64,000 bases of DNA from Taklimakanibacter sp021828105 (GTDB taxonomy: Bacteria; Pseudomonadota; Alphaproteobacteria; Rhizobiales; Aestuariivirgaceae): contig JAKATG010000004.1 in the NCBI GenBank assembly GCA_021828105.1, positions 248,001 through 312,000 on the forward strand, given 5' to 3'. Below, in pieces: positions 8,478 through 17,864 of the stretch. Every line of letters begins with the position of its first letter. Position 1 is the stretch's first letter. Position numbers and translations under genes: made by a program. The notes under the pieces are model-generated. The model did no database searches and was not told the origin of the DNA. It saw only the letters and a program-made list of their open reading frames with translations.

Positions 8478-10748
8478 TCAGCGCTTGTCCTTGTTGAGGT
8501 CGACCAGCGTTTCAGGCGCCGGAACGACTTCATAGTTGGCGTAACCGAACTCGTCGCTCCGCGCGAACAGCGTCCGCTCGCCGACCTTGTAGGCGGTCCA
8601 GCTCAACTTTTCATTGCCGAAGTTCTCGACGATCTTGCCGTCGGTGACCTCATAGGCCACCGGAATGCCGAAAGCCGAGTTCTCCACCGCGTCGCCGAAA
8701 TGCTGCGGCAGCGCCTGGCCGGGATCGACATTGTGCATCAGGCGCTGCCCGTTCGCGTCCCATACCATTCGATACATGGCGCCATTCACCAGGTTCTTCA
8801 GCCATGCCGTCTTGCCGACCGTCAGCGCGGTTAGCGCCTGCTGGTCGAGAGCCTCGCCGCCGGTGCCTATATCGGCGATGCGGACGCCCGCCGCGGCGCG
8901 TTCCTTGGCCTTGCCGGGGGCATACCAGATCGGCGAGGTCCAGGCGCGCTCCTGCACCGTGGCCGGCACGACTTTCGGCACCTTGATACCCACTTCCTTG
9001 GCCTGGATCGTGGTCCAGCGCGGGGTCGGGATCTCCAGCACGCGTGCATAATAGAAGGCATGCACCGACGGATCGAAGTCCGGGTCGGTCCAGACCATGC
9101 TGAGTTCCGACGAGCCGACGGAGTTCTCGTAAGTTGCGTTCTCGATGTCGACCGTGGAGGCGATGGCCGGCACCTTGCCGGTCACCGCATCCGGCTTACG
9201 GTCGCCGGACCACACCACGTCATAGACCTTCTCGAAGGACTGTCCGCTCGACGACCAGCCCTTGACGATCTGCACGCGGTCGAGGTTGCCCGAGGTCGGA
9301 TCCTTCACCGCCCAGACCAGGAAGGACGGAGCCTTCCCGCCGCTGTCTGACGGTAGATCGGATCCCATCGGCACGCCCCTCTTGTAGGCCTCCGTGACCC
9401 AGAACTCGCTCCAGCGATCGCCCCAGAGCGAGCGATCGGTGAAATCGTAACCACCGAAGAAACGCACCTTGATGCGCGTTCCGCTGGTGGCATAGGTTTC
9501 CTTGCGCTTCATCGCTTCGAACAGCGAAGCGCGCGTGTTCTCCTCGGCCCAGAGCGCGCTCAGGCCCGCGGGATTGAGGAAGCGGGGGTCCATGCCGGCG
9601 AATATCTTGCCTTCCATGCGGCCCTTCATGTCGCCGTCGCCCGCGCCGTGCCCGCCGAAGAAATTGTCCTGACGGTAGGGGGCGGCGCCGTTGTGCGAAT
9701 CCGAACCGCTGACGAAGCCCATCTTGTAGGGATTGTAGCCCCGCGTATCCTGCATGGCGAGGCCGTTGCGCAGAGCATCGCGCACGAAGCTGCCCTTGAT
9801 CCCGTCGAAGCGGCCCTCCGGAAAGCCGAGCAGGTAGGACAGGATCTCGTAATTGGCGAATTCGTCGTTCGGCGAGAGCAGCGGGTGAGTCTCGGAGGCA
9901 CCCTTGATCTGCTTCATCTCGATCAGCGGCTCGTTGCGCACGCGCGATTCGGCCCACGCCTCATCGATCGGGCGCCCCTTCATGTCCACCTCGGTCGGAT
10001 ACATCAGGCCGTCGGACAGGTTGGCGTTGTGCGAGATGGCGAGCAGTTCGATGCCCTCTCCCCGCTGCTTGTCCATCCAGGCCCACAGATCTTCCGGGGC
10101 CTGCGAATCGAAGGACGAGAACGGATAGGGAGGCAGGTGCTTGCTGTCCTTGAAGTAGATGTTGCGGTGCATGTTGCGGCTGTTGGGCGTCGACGTCCAT
10201 TCATAGGCGTTGAAGGCGGTGAACTTGCCTGGCTCGTTCGCCGCATCCGCCATCTCGTTGTTGCGGTCCCAGACCGACGACATCAGCTCGGGCGAAACCA
10301 GTTGCGCGATCGGTTTGTTCGCGGTCATCGTACGCCCGAGCAGCAGGTAGATGCGCTGGATATCCGCCGGCGTCTTGACCTGCAATTCCTTGCCGAGCGC
10401 GCTCTTGGCGAGCGCCGTGCTCGGGTCGTTCGCCTGCTGGACCACGCCGACATATTCGGAATGGTCGGTGACGCCCATCCAGTCGAGCGGCTGCTCGATC
10501 TTCATCTCGAAGCCCAGCGCGTGCTTGAGCGGTTTGCCCTTGGCATAGTTATAGGCATCAGCCGGCGTCGACTTTGTGTCGCCGAAAATATAGGCATCGA
10601 AGGACCAGCTCGTATGGAGGTGCTGCTCGCCGAAGAAAACGTCCCTGTCGGGATTGGGGTCCGCCAGCGCCGGACAAGCTGACAGAATGGCCAGGGCGCT
10701 CACCCGCACCATCCACTTTGCACAAGAAGAAATCCGCAGATTAACCAT
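8478..10748 (-). CDS. DUF3604 protein, exported PHP-like metalloenzyme
   Basis: The ATG at 10748 is chosen because GGAGG sits six bases upstream; it gives 756 residues with an export signal that holds a possible lipobox (LSAC, Cys25) or a cleavage site after ALA. The sequence keeps a full PHP-type set of metal ligands: H43xH45 (EQHLHTSW), D95-H96 (GVTDHSEY), H240 (AISHN) and D350xH352 (SGSDSHNG). This supports a divalent-metal hydrolase acting outside the cytoplasm. DUF3604 proteins are large and of unsettled function. It is the first gene of a five-gene operon with ppiC and three hupE-type genes. An 18-bp palindrome lies 133 bases upstream. Confidence 0.85.
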   Translation of the reverse strand: MVNLRISSCAKWMVRVSALAILSACPALADPNPDRDVFFGEQHLHTSWSFDAYIFGDTKSTPADAYNYAKGKPLKHALGFEMKIEQPLDWMGVTDHSEYVGVVQQANDPSTALAKSALGKELQVKTPADIQRIYLLLGRTMTANKPIAQLVSPELMSSVWDRNNEMADAANEPGKFTAFNAYEWTSTPNSRNMHRNIYFKDSKHLPPYPFSSFDSQAPEDLWAWMDKQRGEGIELLAISHNANLSDGLMYPTEVDMKGRPIDEAWAESRVRNEPLIEMKQIKGASETHPLLSPNDEFANYEILSYLLGFPEGRFDGIKGSFVRDALRNGLAMQDTRGYNPYKMGFVSGSDSHNGAAPYRQDNFFGGHGAGDGDMKGRMEGKIFAGMDPRFLNPAGLSALWAEENTRASLFEAMKRKETYATSGTRIKVRFFGGYDFTDRSLWGDRWSEFWVTEAYKRGVPMGSDLPSDSGGKAPSFLVWAVKDPTSGNLDRVQIVKGWSSSGQSFEKVYDVVWSGDRKPDAVTGKVPAIASTVDIENATYENSVGSSELSMVWTDPDFDPSVHAFYYARVLEIPTPRWTTIQAKEVGIKVPKVVPATVQERAWTSPIWYAPGKAKERAAAGVRIADIGTGGEALDQQALTALTVGKTAWLKNLVNGAMYRMVWDANGQRLMHNVDPGQALPQHFGDAVENSAFGIPVAYEVTDGKIVENFGNEKLSWTAYKVGERTLFARSDEFGYANYEVVPAPETLVDLNKDKR

Positions 10749-10880
10749 TTTGTCCTCCGAAATCCGCAACGAGCGGTCAGCTTCCATCGACATGCCGCCG
10801 ACACCTGCCTGAGATGCGAAATCCCGGGCCCCCGCTGACACCAAGCGTTCGAAAGACTAGCTAGATCTCCTCCAGCAGTC

Positions 10881-10898
10881 TTGGCATTTTACGCCAAA
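10881..10898. promoter_or_regulatory. 18-bp palindromic operator candidate before the DUF3604 operon
   Basis: TTGGCATTTTACGCCAAA: inverted arms TTGGC/GCCAA seven bases apart. It lies in the 414-bp gap between the divergent DUF3604 operon (start 10748) and the DUF992 gene (start 11163). An almost identical site is at 20880-20897 before an AraC gene. Nothing else recognisable was found in this gap. Confidence 0.55.
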
Positions 10899-11162
10899 CT
10901 CAAAACTGCAACCGGTCGCGTGGGGCGACGCGGGCAGCGACATGCGAAGGCGCCTGGCGTGAAGTGACAAGACAGCGCCTTCACGCCGCAGTAGGATCGA
11001 TCAAATCGACTTGCTGGGGACATGAATACGGATGCGTTCCACGATTTCGCAGCCGGCGCCATAGAACCAGCCGCACTTTTAGCTTGTGGCCGCGACAAAT
11101 CACAATCGATCGAGGGCGCAAGCAGTGACGCCCGAAGGCCGTTTTATCGAAGGAGTGGATCA

Positions 11163-11693
11163 ATGATGACCGGACTTCCAAGACTGATGCGCCTGCAGGC
11201 GCGTTTGCTGCCGCGTTGCCTGACGCTCGTGCTGGCGCTCGCGGCCCTGTCGCTTGCCCGGGCTCCCGCCGGCGCCGGGGGGCCGCATGTGCGCTATGGC
11301 GTGCTGTCCTGCGACATCTCCGCCGGCATCGGTCTGATCTTCACCGAGAAGCAGACGCTGAAATGCCGCTACATGCCCGATGCCGGCGGTGCGCCTGAAG
11401 ATTATGCCGGCAAGATCGAGGAAGTGGGTCTCGAGCTCGGCACGACCAGCGGCGGGCACCTGAATTGGGTCGTCGTGGCGGTCGAAAAGCAGGATGCTGC
11501 GCCGCGCGGCTTTCTGGCGGGAACTTATGTGGGCGCGGTCGCCAATGCGTCGCTGGGCGAGGGGTTCGGCGCCAACGACCTCAGTGGCGGCTTCAACGGC
11601 GCCTATGTGCTTCAGCCCTATTCGCTGCAGACCCAGAGCGGTGTGAACTTCGCCGCCGGCATCGCCAAGGTCACGCTCAGGGCCGTCGACTAG
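11163..11693 (+). CDS. DUF992 exported protein
   Basis: The first ATG of the ATGATG pair at 11163 has AAGGAG about eight bases upstream, giving 176 residues. A signal peptide (hydrophobic LTLVLALAALSLA, cleavage near GAGG) precedes a compact domain with VRYGVLSCDISAGIG and YVLQPYSLQTQSG, typical of DUF992. The family is small, exported, common in Rhizobiales and without known function. The stop codon is followed directly by a RIME-like palindromic repeat. Confidence 0.8.
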   Translation: MMTGLPRLMRLQARLLPRCLTLVLALAALSLARAPAGAGGPHVRYGVLSCDISAGIGLIFTEKQTLKCRYMPDAGGAPEDYAGKIEEVGLELGTTSGGHLNWVVVAVEKQDAAPRGFLAGTYVGAVANASLGEGFGANDLSGGFNGAYVLQPYSLQTQSGVNFAAGIAKVTLRAVD

Positions 11694-11794
11694 CGCTTGA
11701 TCCGATAACGTGAATACCGGTTTTCCAAAAAGGTCATGCGCAATCAAAAAGGTAAAGCGTGATGGCGATTCCATCTGAAGCCATCACACTTTAG
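11694..11794. repeat. RIME-like palindromic intergenic element, copy 1
   Basis: Begins one base after the DUF992 stop codon. It shows the core seen in rhizobial RIME-type elements: a CCGGTTTTCC block, GGTCATGCGC, then AAAGCGTGATGGCGATTCC with a matching inverted arm (GCCATCACACTTT). Related copies follow stop codons at 12394 and 57834. Confidence 0.6.
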
Positions 11795-11836
11795 GGCGGA
11801 GCAGGATCGGGAATTTTCATCGATTGGGGTGAATGC

Positions 11837-12394
11837 ATGCAGTTGCGCTCGGCCATTTTTGTAGCCTGTCTTGCCGCCGCCGGGATGCAACCGGGTACGG
11901 TTAACGCCTGCGGCTACGACAATCCGCAGTCCATCGCGCTGGGGTCGCTCAATTGGGTCTACCCGGACGCGCTTTACGTGCGTACAGCCGTTTCACAGGC
12001 CGAGGTTGCAGGCTTGCTGCCCGCCGCCGATCCGTTGCGCTCGGGACTGTTTGCATTTCATCGTGCGACGGCGGCAATGAAGTCGTTCGGCGCGAATCTT
12101 GCGGATCCGCGCCTGGCGCAGAGCGGCAGGGTCGTCTCCGTCGTGTTGATACCGCAGGTGCTGTGGACGCGGTTCAAGGTCGGCCCCGAAGGCATCACCA
12201 TGCAAAGTCACGTTGCAGGACCCGAGGCAGATGACCTGGTGATCGTGACGGAGGAGAAGGTTATCCGCGCGTTCCTGGATGGAAAGGTCGACGGGGCGAC
12301 CGCAGAGGAAAAAGGTCTCGTGCGGTTCTACGGGGACGCGGCGGATGTCGCCAATGTGCGGGCCGTCCTGACAAAGGTAACCCCGATCAATTAG
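11837..12394 (+). CDS. Exported protein of unknown function
   Basis: 185 residues with a short signal peptide (AIFVACLAAAGM, cleavage near NACGYD). The mature part is rich in hydrophobic strands (RVVSVVLIPQVLW, DDLVIVTEEKVIRAFL) and has no motif I recognise. It lies 43 bases after a RIME-like repeat and is itself followed by a second copy, so it is probably transcribed alone or with the DUF992 gene. No function proposed. Confidence 0.6.
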   Translation: MQLRSAIFVACLAAAGMQPGTVNACGYDNPQSIALGSLNWVYPDALYVRTAVSQAEVAGLLPAADPLRSGLFAFHRATAAMKSFGANLADPRLAQSGRVVSVVLIPQVLWTRFKVGPEGITMQSHVAGPEADDLVIVTEEKVIRAFLDGKVDGATAEEKGLVRFYGDAADVANVRAVLTKVTPIN

Positions 12395-12505
12395 AGCATC
12401 GGTCCTAAAAGCTCGGGGCCGGCCTTCCCGGTTTCCGGCCAAGCCGATGCGCAAAAACAAGGAGGTGGAGCACGGGGGCGATTCCATAAGAACGCCTGAT
12501 GCTCT
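12393..12505. repeat. RIME-like palindromic intergenic element, copy 2
   Basis: Starts within the stop codon of the preceding gene with AGAGCATCGG and ends with GATGCTCT, so its ends are inverted repeats. It shares AGCCGATGCGCAAA and GGCGATTCCAT with copy 3 at 57837. Confidence 0.6.
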
Positions 12506-12769
12506 GGACGGCGGCGTAGCGCACGCCAAGAAACCGGCCGTATTCCCGGCACTTTCCTAGAAGTGTTCCGATGCATCGACCAGGAAGGCGCTCGCGCGTC
12601 AAGCGCGCGCTTGATGATGGGAGCGTGAGCGTTGCGCGCCCGCACCGATGCGCGGACGGGACGTATGGAGAATACCGCTTGCCACGCTTGGCGCCGGCCG
12701 ATATTCAAAAGCCATCCATTTTGCGCCAACGGCCCCGCTCAGGAGCATCGTCAAATAGTCGAAGTCCCT

Positions 12770-13792
12770 GTGATCTCCAGTCATGTCTTGCAAGGTCTGC
12801 CCGCGTTCATACGAGGTGAAATCGGGGAGAAGGCCCTGCAATGCGCCAATCGCGCCGCGGGGTTCGATGCCGAACTGATTGAGGATCGAAATTGCTTCAT
12901 ACCTCAACAGTCGGTGGTGGGCTTTGTCGAGGCAATGGCAAGAGCGGCCGGCGATCCCAATCTCGGGCTCCTGCTCGCTCCCAGCATGAACGCCGCCGCC
13001 TACGGCACCTTCGGACGTTATGTGTTTGGAGCCGACACCCTCGGCCAGGCCATCACGCGCAGCATTGCAGCCTTGCGCTATCACAGCACCTATGACCGAT
13101 TGTCTGTCACAACCTTTGCCGATGAAGTCCGATACAGTTATGCCTTTGCCTTGGCCGGTTCTCAAGGATATGGCGTTGTCGCGAGCGCCGCCGCTGGCGA
13201 GCTGTTGAGCCTGTTCAAGGCATATTTGCCCGACAATTGGCGACCGCTGCGCGTCGAGCTTGATATCGAAACGCCACGCCAAGCCTCTCTTTTTGAAGAT
13301 GTGTTTCAGTGCCCGGTCCTTTTCAACGCTCCCACAGTGGCGGTCATCGTTGAGCGGCACCGCATGGCGGCTGTGTCGAAGCGCGCATCGCGATCAATCG
13401 TGACGATAGACGATGTCGCGCGCGACCGGGCTGGCGGCGCTCCACGAAACTTGCTCGACGTCGCCCAGGAGCAGATCCGTACCCAGCTACTTGCTGGCAA
13501 TGTATCGATCGACGACATCGCGCGATCGATGGATACCAGTGTCCGGACACTGCAGCGGGAGCTTCATTACGCTGGCACTGACTTTCGCAGCCTTACGAGT
13601 GACGTAAGAATTCGGCGCGCAACCGAACTGTTGCGAGACAGGAGCGTGTCGATCATCAGCATTTCGGAAGATCTGGGCTATTCATCTCCAGCCGGATTTT
13701 CGCGGGCCTTTCGAAAGGCGACCGGCATGGGACCACGTGAATTTCGCACCACAGGCGGAACTGGCGTGACCGGTCATGACGGCGAGTCTTGA
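12770..13792 (+). CDS. AraC-family regulator with Arabinose_bd-type N-domain
   Basis: The C-terminal 100 residues form a two-helix-turn-helix AraC domain (DIARSMDTSVRTLQREL and ISEDLGYSSPAGFSRAFR...GMGPREFR). The N-terminal part (LQGLPAFIRGEIGEKAL, DPNLGLLLA, AYGTFGRY) is the ligand-sensing domain of the OruR/ArgR-like group. The GTG at 12770 gives 340 residues, the usual family length; the frame is open back to an ATG at 12632, whose extra residues look unlike the family, and no clear ribosome site decides. It is divergent from nothing and faces the patatin gene. Confidence 0.8.
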   Translation: MISSHVLQGLPAFIRGEIGEKALQCANRAAGFDAELIEDRNCFIPQQSVVGFVEAMARAAGDPNLGLLLAPSMNAAAYGTFGRYVFGADTLGQAITRSIAALRYHSTYDRLSVTTFADEVRYSYAFALAGSQGYGVVASAAAGELLSLFKAYLPDNWRPLRVELDIETPRQASLFEDVFQCPVLFNAPTVAVIVERHRMAAVSKRASRSIVTIDDVARDRAGGAPRNLLDVAQEQIRTQLLAGNVSIDDIARSMDTSVRTLQRELHYAGTDFRSLTSDVRIRRATELLRDRSVSIISISEDLGYSSPAGFSRAFRKATGMGPREFRTTGGTGVTGHDGES

Positions 13793-13823
13793 GGCATGTA
13801 AAGCGCCCTCAAATCCTACCCTT

Positions 13824-15104
13824 TCACTCCCATCCGGGCGGGGACTTCTCCCACTTCATCCCTGCGCGGCCGAGAGAATAGCCCAGCTTGAAGAGCGCAT
13901 TCATATAGGCTTTGTCGAATGCGGATTTGCTCTGCATGGCGAAATCGGCAGGTATATAGGTGAGATTGTAATCGACACGATCCCGCTTTGTAGTCAGGTA
14001 GATCTGGTAAAGATCTCCCACACCTTGCGTCTTGATCAGAGTGGAGATCGAGCGCGAAGTGATCGGAAGGAGCTTCGCCTTGGTCACGGCGAACTCCGGC
14101 GAGACCTTGCCGTTGCGGATGATATAAGCGCGGCGCGCGGGCTTCCACCCCAAGGCCTCGTCGATGATCTCCGGCTCGAAACCCGGCGGGTAGAGAAACA
14201 CCTGGCGGGTCACGCCGCCATCGACATGCATTTCATCATAGAACTTCCCATCCGCCGCGACCTTGAGCTCGACCGGCGGCAGGGCGCCCGGCACGGATGC
14301 AGAGGCAAGAATAATCTTTCGCATGAGTTGCAAGGCATCCGGTCTGCCGCTGTTGGCGAGCGCTCCGATGTCCCAAATCACCGGGCGCTGGGCATCGAGA
14401 TTGGTCGTGCCGATCAGCAGGAAGCGACCCTTGCGATATTCGGCGGCGATCTCCTCGAGCATTTTCTGGCTCGTGTAGCGGGCGATCATGTTGGCGAGCG
14501 GCCTAGGATCGGCAAGGCCGTCGGACGATCCCAGGAGCGCGGAGAGGACTTGCGTCTTCACCAATTGCTTCGAGGAGACTGTGGTGTAGGCCTCCTTGAG
14601 CATCCCATCGTAACGCGGCCCAAGGAATGCCATGGGGGCGATCATGGAGCCGGTGCTGATCCCCGTTACGATCTCGAATTCCGGCCGCGTGCCGCTTTCG
14701 CTCCAGCCGACCAGGAGCCCGGCGCCGAAGGCGCCGTCATCGCCCCCGCCCGACAGGGACAGAGACTCGACCGCTACTTTCTTGCCCTTGAGACCTGAAG
14801 CTCCATACTTCTTCTCCAGCTGCGCAATGCGTGCCTCGGCAATGGAACGGTATGTGCCCGGAGGCGCGTCGCCCCAGAAACGGATACCCTCGAGATTGTC
14901 GACAGTGGCTCGATCGACGAGACCCTTGGGAACCGGATCCCTGAGGGCGTCGCTCGATGCGCAGGCGCCGGCCATTATCACCAGTGCGGCACCGGCACAT
15001 GCACGGGCAATCTTTCCAAACCGGCAGAGAAAGACATTCCGGCGCCGCGCACTGGGATCGTCGGCAACCGGCCGCACGGCCTTCGGCATCTGCGAAATGA
15101 CCAT
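13824..15104 (-). CDS. Patatin-like phospholipase, lipoprotein
   Basis: From the ATG at 15104 the protein has 426 residues; an ATG at 15089 is also possible. A hydrophobic segment ends in MAGAC with Cys48, a likely lipobox. The patatin domain shows the glycine-rich oxyanion motif SGGGDDGAFGAG (about 118-129), the nucleophile elbow GISTGS with Ser150, and the dyad aspartate in VDGG. It is expected to be a membrane-anchored acyl hydrolase. The N-terminal twin part is unusual only in length. Next upstream on the same strand, 34 bases away, is a beta-barrel protein gene, so the two may be co-transcribed. Confidence 0.85.
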   Translation of the reverse strand: MVISQMPKAVRPVADDPSARRRNVFLCRFGKIARACAGAALVIMAGACASSDALRDPVPKGLVDRATVDNLEGIRFWGDAPPGTYRSIAEARIAQLEKKYGASGLKGKKVAVESLSLSGGGDDGAFGAGLLVGWSESGTRPEFEIVTGISTGSMIAPMAFLGPRYDGMLKEAYTTVSSKQLVKTQVLSALLGSSDGLADPRPLANMIARYTSQKMLEEIAAEYRKGRFLLIGTTNLDAQRPVIWDIGALANSGRPDALQLMRKIILASASVPGALPPVELKVAADGKFYDEMHVDGGVTRQVFLYPPGFEPEIIDEALGWKPARRAYIIRNGKVSPEFAVTKAKLLPITSRSISTLIKTQGVGDLYQIYLTTKRDRVDYNLTYIPADFAMQSKSAFDKAYMNALFKLGYSLGRAGMKWEKSPPGWE

Positions 15105-15138
15105 TGGTTCGAGGCGCTGATTGGAGCAGCGCCGCCTC

Positions 15139-15912
15139 TCAGAAGTTGAATACAAAGCCGAGAATCGGCCCGTGCTGGACCACGTCGTAGACGAAGCCGT
15201 CGTTGCGGTAGTCGACGCCGACTCCGCGGTATCCGGCAACGATGGAGAAGCCGTCGCTCGGCGCGTAGCCCAGGCCGCCCATGACGTCCCACATGAATTC
15301 CGAGGAGACGTCAAAGCCGCCAATGAGACCCCAGCCCGTAATGTAGAATTCCGGCGTGAAATTCGCCCGGCCCTTCAGGCCGACGAGCGGATCGACCCAG
15401 GTATCCCCGTCGCTCGCGGTCTGGCCGCCGAGGAGACCACCCTTGAAGTCGAGATCGGTATCGACGGACCAGACCCGTCCGCCGGCCACGATGTCGAGAT
15501 TTGCCGTCTCGTCCAGGAAGAGGCTGTAGGACCCCACTGCGGTGAACATCAGGGTCTCGACTTCCGCATCCACGCTGTTGGCGAGCAGGCCAAGCGGCGT
15601 ATCCGCATCGGCCGACAGCTTCACCCAGAGCAGATCGGTGGCGACCCCGAAGCGGCCGTATCGCGCTTCACCGGCACCCATGAGGCCGATATCGAAGTGG
15701 TTCAGCACATCGCTGAAGCTCGCATCGACGTCGACTTCCGGCAGACCGAATTGCGCCACCTTGCCGTCCATGCCGGCAGCCCAGACATAGGGCGCGAAAG
15801 TGATGCTCCATCCGCTGTCGGCTTCCGCCGGCGGGGTGGGAAGGTCCGCCGCGCTGGCCATGGGCGCTGCGGCCGCAAGAGCGATGGCCGCCAATATCAG
15901 TTTCTTGGGCAT
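15139..15912 (-). CDS. Outer-membrane beta-barrel protein of unknown function
   Basis: ATG 15912 with GGGGAG eight bases upstream gives 257 residues. A clear signal peptide ends MASAAD. The rest alternates aromatic and polar residues in strands (WSITFAPYVWAAGMDG, AVGSYSLF, GRVWSVDTDLDF, FSIVAGYRGVGVDY) and ends in a terminal phenylalanine (GFVFNF), as outer-membrane barrels do. No TonB or porin motif is recognised. It precedes the patatin-like lipoprotein. Confidence 0.75.
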   Translation of the reverse strand: MPKKLILAAIALAAAAPMASAADLPTPPAEADSGWSITFAPYVWAAGMDGKVAQFGLPEVDVDASFSDVLNHFDIGLMGAGEARYGRFGVATDLLWVKLSADADTPLGLLANSVDAEVETLMFTAVGSYSLFLDETANLDIVAGGRVWSVDTDLDFKGGLLGGQTASDGDTWVDPLVGLKGRANFTPEFYITGWGLIGGFDVSSEFMWDVMGGLGYAPSDGFSIVAGYRGVGVDYRNDGFVYDVVQHGPILGFVFNF

Positions 15913-16111
15913 TTTAGGTACTCCCCTCGGAAGTCGGCGCGTGTTTACGATAAGCAATTACCGACCCTCCGTCCATTGGCCTTCGGTCCCTTGTGTGCAT
16001 GATGCTCGCACGGCTTGCGCACCATTAAGCCATGAAGCGCCTCGGTCGGCGAGGGGTGCCCGCATGAGCACCCCGACCGGTTCGCCCCTGCCGACCGGCC
16101 TGCGGCAACCG

Positions 16112-16396
16112 CTACGGGCAGCGCCAATAAATCCGGCCATAAGCGTCCACGGCCTGCACGCAACCGGGTCTGTAGACGGTCGCCGCGGCCGCTCCCACGG
16201 CCACGGCGCGCCTGGTCGTACGCCGCGCCACGCCCGCGTAGCTCAAGGGAGTGAGGGGGCGCCCGACGATGGCGTGGGCCTGCGAGAACAGCGAGCCGGG
16301 CTTGTCCAGCGTTGGCTTGTCGCTGAGGAGCAGACAGCCAATACCGGCGGCGGCGGCCAGGGTGATACGTAAGAATGTTCCAATCGTGCTCTTCAT
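16112..16396 (-). CDS. Small exported protein with PLTPLSYAGVARRT motif
   Basis: 94 residues; hydrophobic N-terminus (ITLAAAAGIGCLLLS) acting as signal or anchor. The centre reads GRPLTPLSYAGVARRTTRRA, nearly the same as the C-terminus of the protein at 19366-19887. Two cysteines lie near the end (GCVQAV, YWRCP). The start codon overlaps the stop of the DUF2092 gene (4-nt overlap), so it is made with it. Function unknown; the motif recurs in small exported proteins of Rhizobiales as I recall, without an assigned role. Confidence 0.65.
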   Translation of the reverse strand: MKSTIGTFLRITLAAAAGIGCLLLSDKPTLDKPGSLFSQAHAIVGRPLTPLSYAGVARRTTRRAVAVGAAAATVYRPGCVQAVDAYGRIYWRCP

Positions 16397-17208
16397 TTCG
16401 TTTCTCCCTCAACGACACCCGCGGGCACTTCGTCGATGCCGGATAAGGCCTCGATTTCAACCTTCTTGGCTTCGGCAGGCGGCTTGAATTCGAAAGCATT
16501 GGAATCTATCTGCGCATCGGATTTCCATTCCGTGATGCGCAGCGTGTATTGCGGCGCGCCGGCCACTGCCTTGCTGGTGATGACATATTTACGCGGAATG
16601 GGCCGCTCGCCCCGCTCTACCCAGATCTGCCAATCGGTATCCTGGTTGCGGAAAGCGAGGTGATCGCTCTCGACCCCATCGATGACCGCATGACCGATAT
16701 ACTTGGCATCGAGGATGTCTTCGCTCAGAACCAGATAGGCATTCGACAGGAGCAGGTCGGCGCCGGGCATGTCGACCGCATATTTATCCCGCAACAGATC
16801 CACGAGCTGGTCGATCGTAGCCGGGGCGTCTGCCTGCGCATAGGCATTTTCATGCTTGCCGAGGACCGAGATGGTCTTTCCGTCGAAGACGAGCTCGACA
16901 TCGGCATAGCCGCCCTTCCTTGTGACCCTGAGCCTGCCCGGACGGTCCACGAGCACCTCGCCGGAGCTGGCGAACTGGATCTTCTGGATCGCCGGCGTGA
17001 TTACTTCGATATCGACATCGAACTTGGCGGAGAAGGATTTCTGGCTGATAACATAGTCCGACATCGCCTTCAGGATCTTCGTGGCCTCGTTGTCCTGGGC
17101 CCACGCGCCTGACGCGACAAAGATCGCCATCGACAGAGGCAACAGCAGTTTTGCGATCCATCTGCCAAGGACCGGCACATGTGGTCTCCATATTGCATTT
17201 CGGCTCAT
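16393..17208 (-). CDS. DUF2092 exported protein
   Basis: 271 residues with a signal peptide (LLPLSMAIFVASGAWAQD). The fold is expected to resemble LolA/LolB-type half-barrels: alternating strands such as FSAKFDVDIEV, LRVTRKGGYADVELVFDG, HLAFRNQDTDWQIWVE and PQYTLRITEWKSD fit DUF2092. Such proteins may bind lipids or lipoproteins, which is inference. It is coupled to the small motif protein downstream by a 4-base overlap. A 221-base gap upstream holds the presumed promoter. Confidence 0.8.
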   Translation of the reverse strand: MSRNAIWRPHVPVLGRWIAKLLLPLSMAIFVASGAWAQDNEATKILKAMSDYVISQKSFSAKFDVDIEVITPAIQKIQFASSGEVLVDRPGRLRVTRKGGYADVELVFDGKTISVLGKHENAYAQADAPATIDQLVDLLRDKYAVDMPGADLLLSNAYLVLSEDILDAKYIGHAVIDGVESDHLAFRNQDTDWQIWVERGERPIPRKYVITSKAVAGAPQYTLRITEWKSDAQIDSNAFEFKPPAEAKKVEIEALSGIDEVPAGVVEGETK

Positions 17209-17429
17209 CGAGTTCTCCCTGGCTCGCTTCAGTCACGACGGCAATGTGCATATAAGGCCCGCCGCGGCTGTTTTACTCGCCGTACGTCCGTGAATTCCCG
17301 TCTGGCCCTGGAAAGTATCATCCGGCCTTCTGGAGCGTCTTATCAGTTCGCGCCATTCGCCCCGATTTCCGATGGCTCCGTCCGGCGCGACCCGGCAGGA
17401 CGGCCGTGCCGGCCGTTGATCGAGCGCAA

Positions 17430-17864
17430 TCAGTGGTGGTCATAATCGGTAAGTGCAATCCGGATCTCGGCGGCAAACACGACGAGCGCCGCGCCGAGCA
17501 GGAGGAGTGAGAGCATGAAAAGGATCGCGGCTCCCCAGATATGCTGGATGCCGAGATATGCGCTTGCGAAAGCCAGGACGATGAGGATGGTCGCCACGAT
17601 GCCGCTGCAGACGGATAGAAACATTGCCCTGTTCATCAGCCTGGCGCGCCGCGCGAGACGAGGAATGTCGGCCTTGAGCGGAGAACGGGCATGTCCCTCA
17701 TCCGGAACGGCGTTGAGGCTGCGCAGGCGGTCGAGGATATGGGTCATCCGCGTGAACAATATGGAAACGAAGCCCGCCACCGCGCCGAGTAGAAAGGACG
17801 GCGCGATGACATGCGAGAGGACCAGGGCAAGGTGATCGGCCGTTGTCGGTTCGACGGGCATCAT
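17430..17864 (-). CDS. DUF2721 family membrane protein
   Basis: 144 residues from the ATG at 17864 (an ATGATG pair), with GAGGGAG some 13 bases upstream; a longer in-frame extension to 18029 has no membrane or family features. Three hydrophobic helices: the first in LGAVAGFVSILFTRMTHILDRLR, then MFLSVCSGIVATILIVLAF and the last in AAILFMLSLLLLGAALVVFAAEI. The first helix with its TRxxxxxDRxR tail is typical of DUF2721. No function is known. Confidence 0.75.
   Translation of the reverse strand: MMPVEPTTADHLALVLSHVIAPSFLLGAVAGFVSILFTRMTHILDRLRSLNAVPDEGHARSPLKADIPRLARRARLMNRAMFLSVCSGIVATILIVLAFASAYLGIQHIWGAAILFMLSLLLLGAALVVFAAEIRIALTDYDHH

Noticed and set aside
10741..10748. TTAACCAT (CtrA half-site) at the DUF3604 start
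   Set aside because: It is formed by the start codon and next codons (ATG GTT AA), so it is most likely coincidence.
13776..14798. 340-residue plus-strand frame antisense to the patatin gene
   Set aside because: Shadow frame with Arg/His-rich composition; the patatin gene has catalytic motifs and a lipobox.
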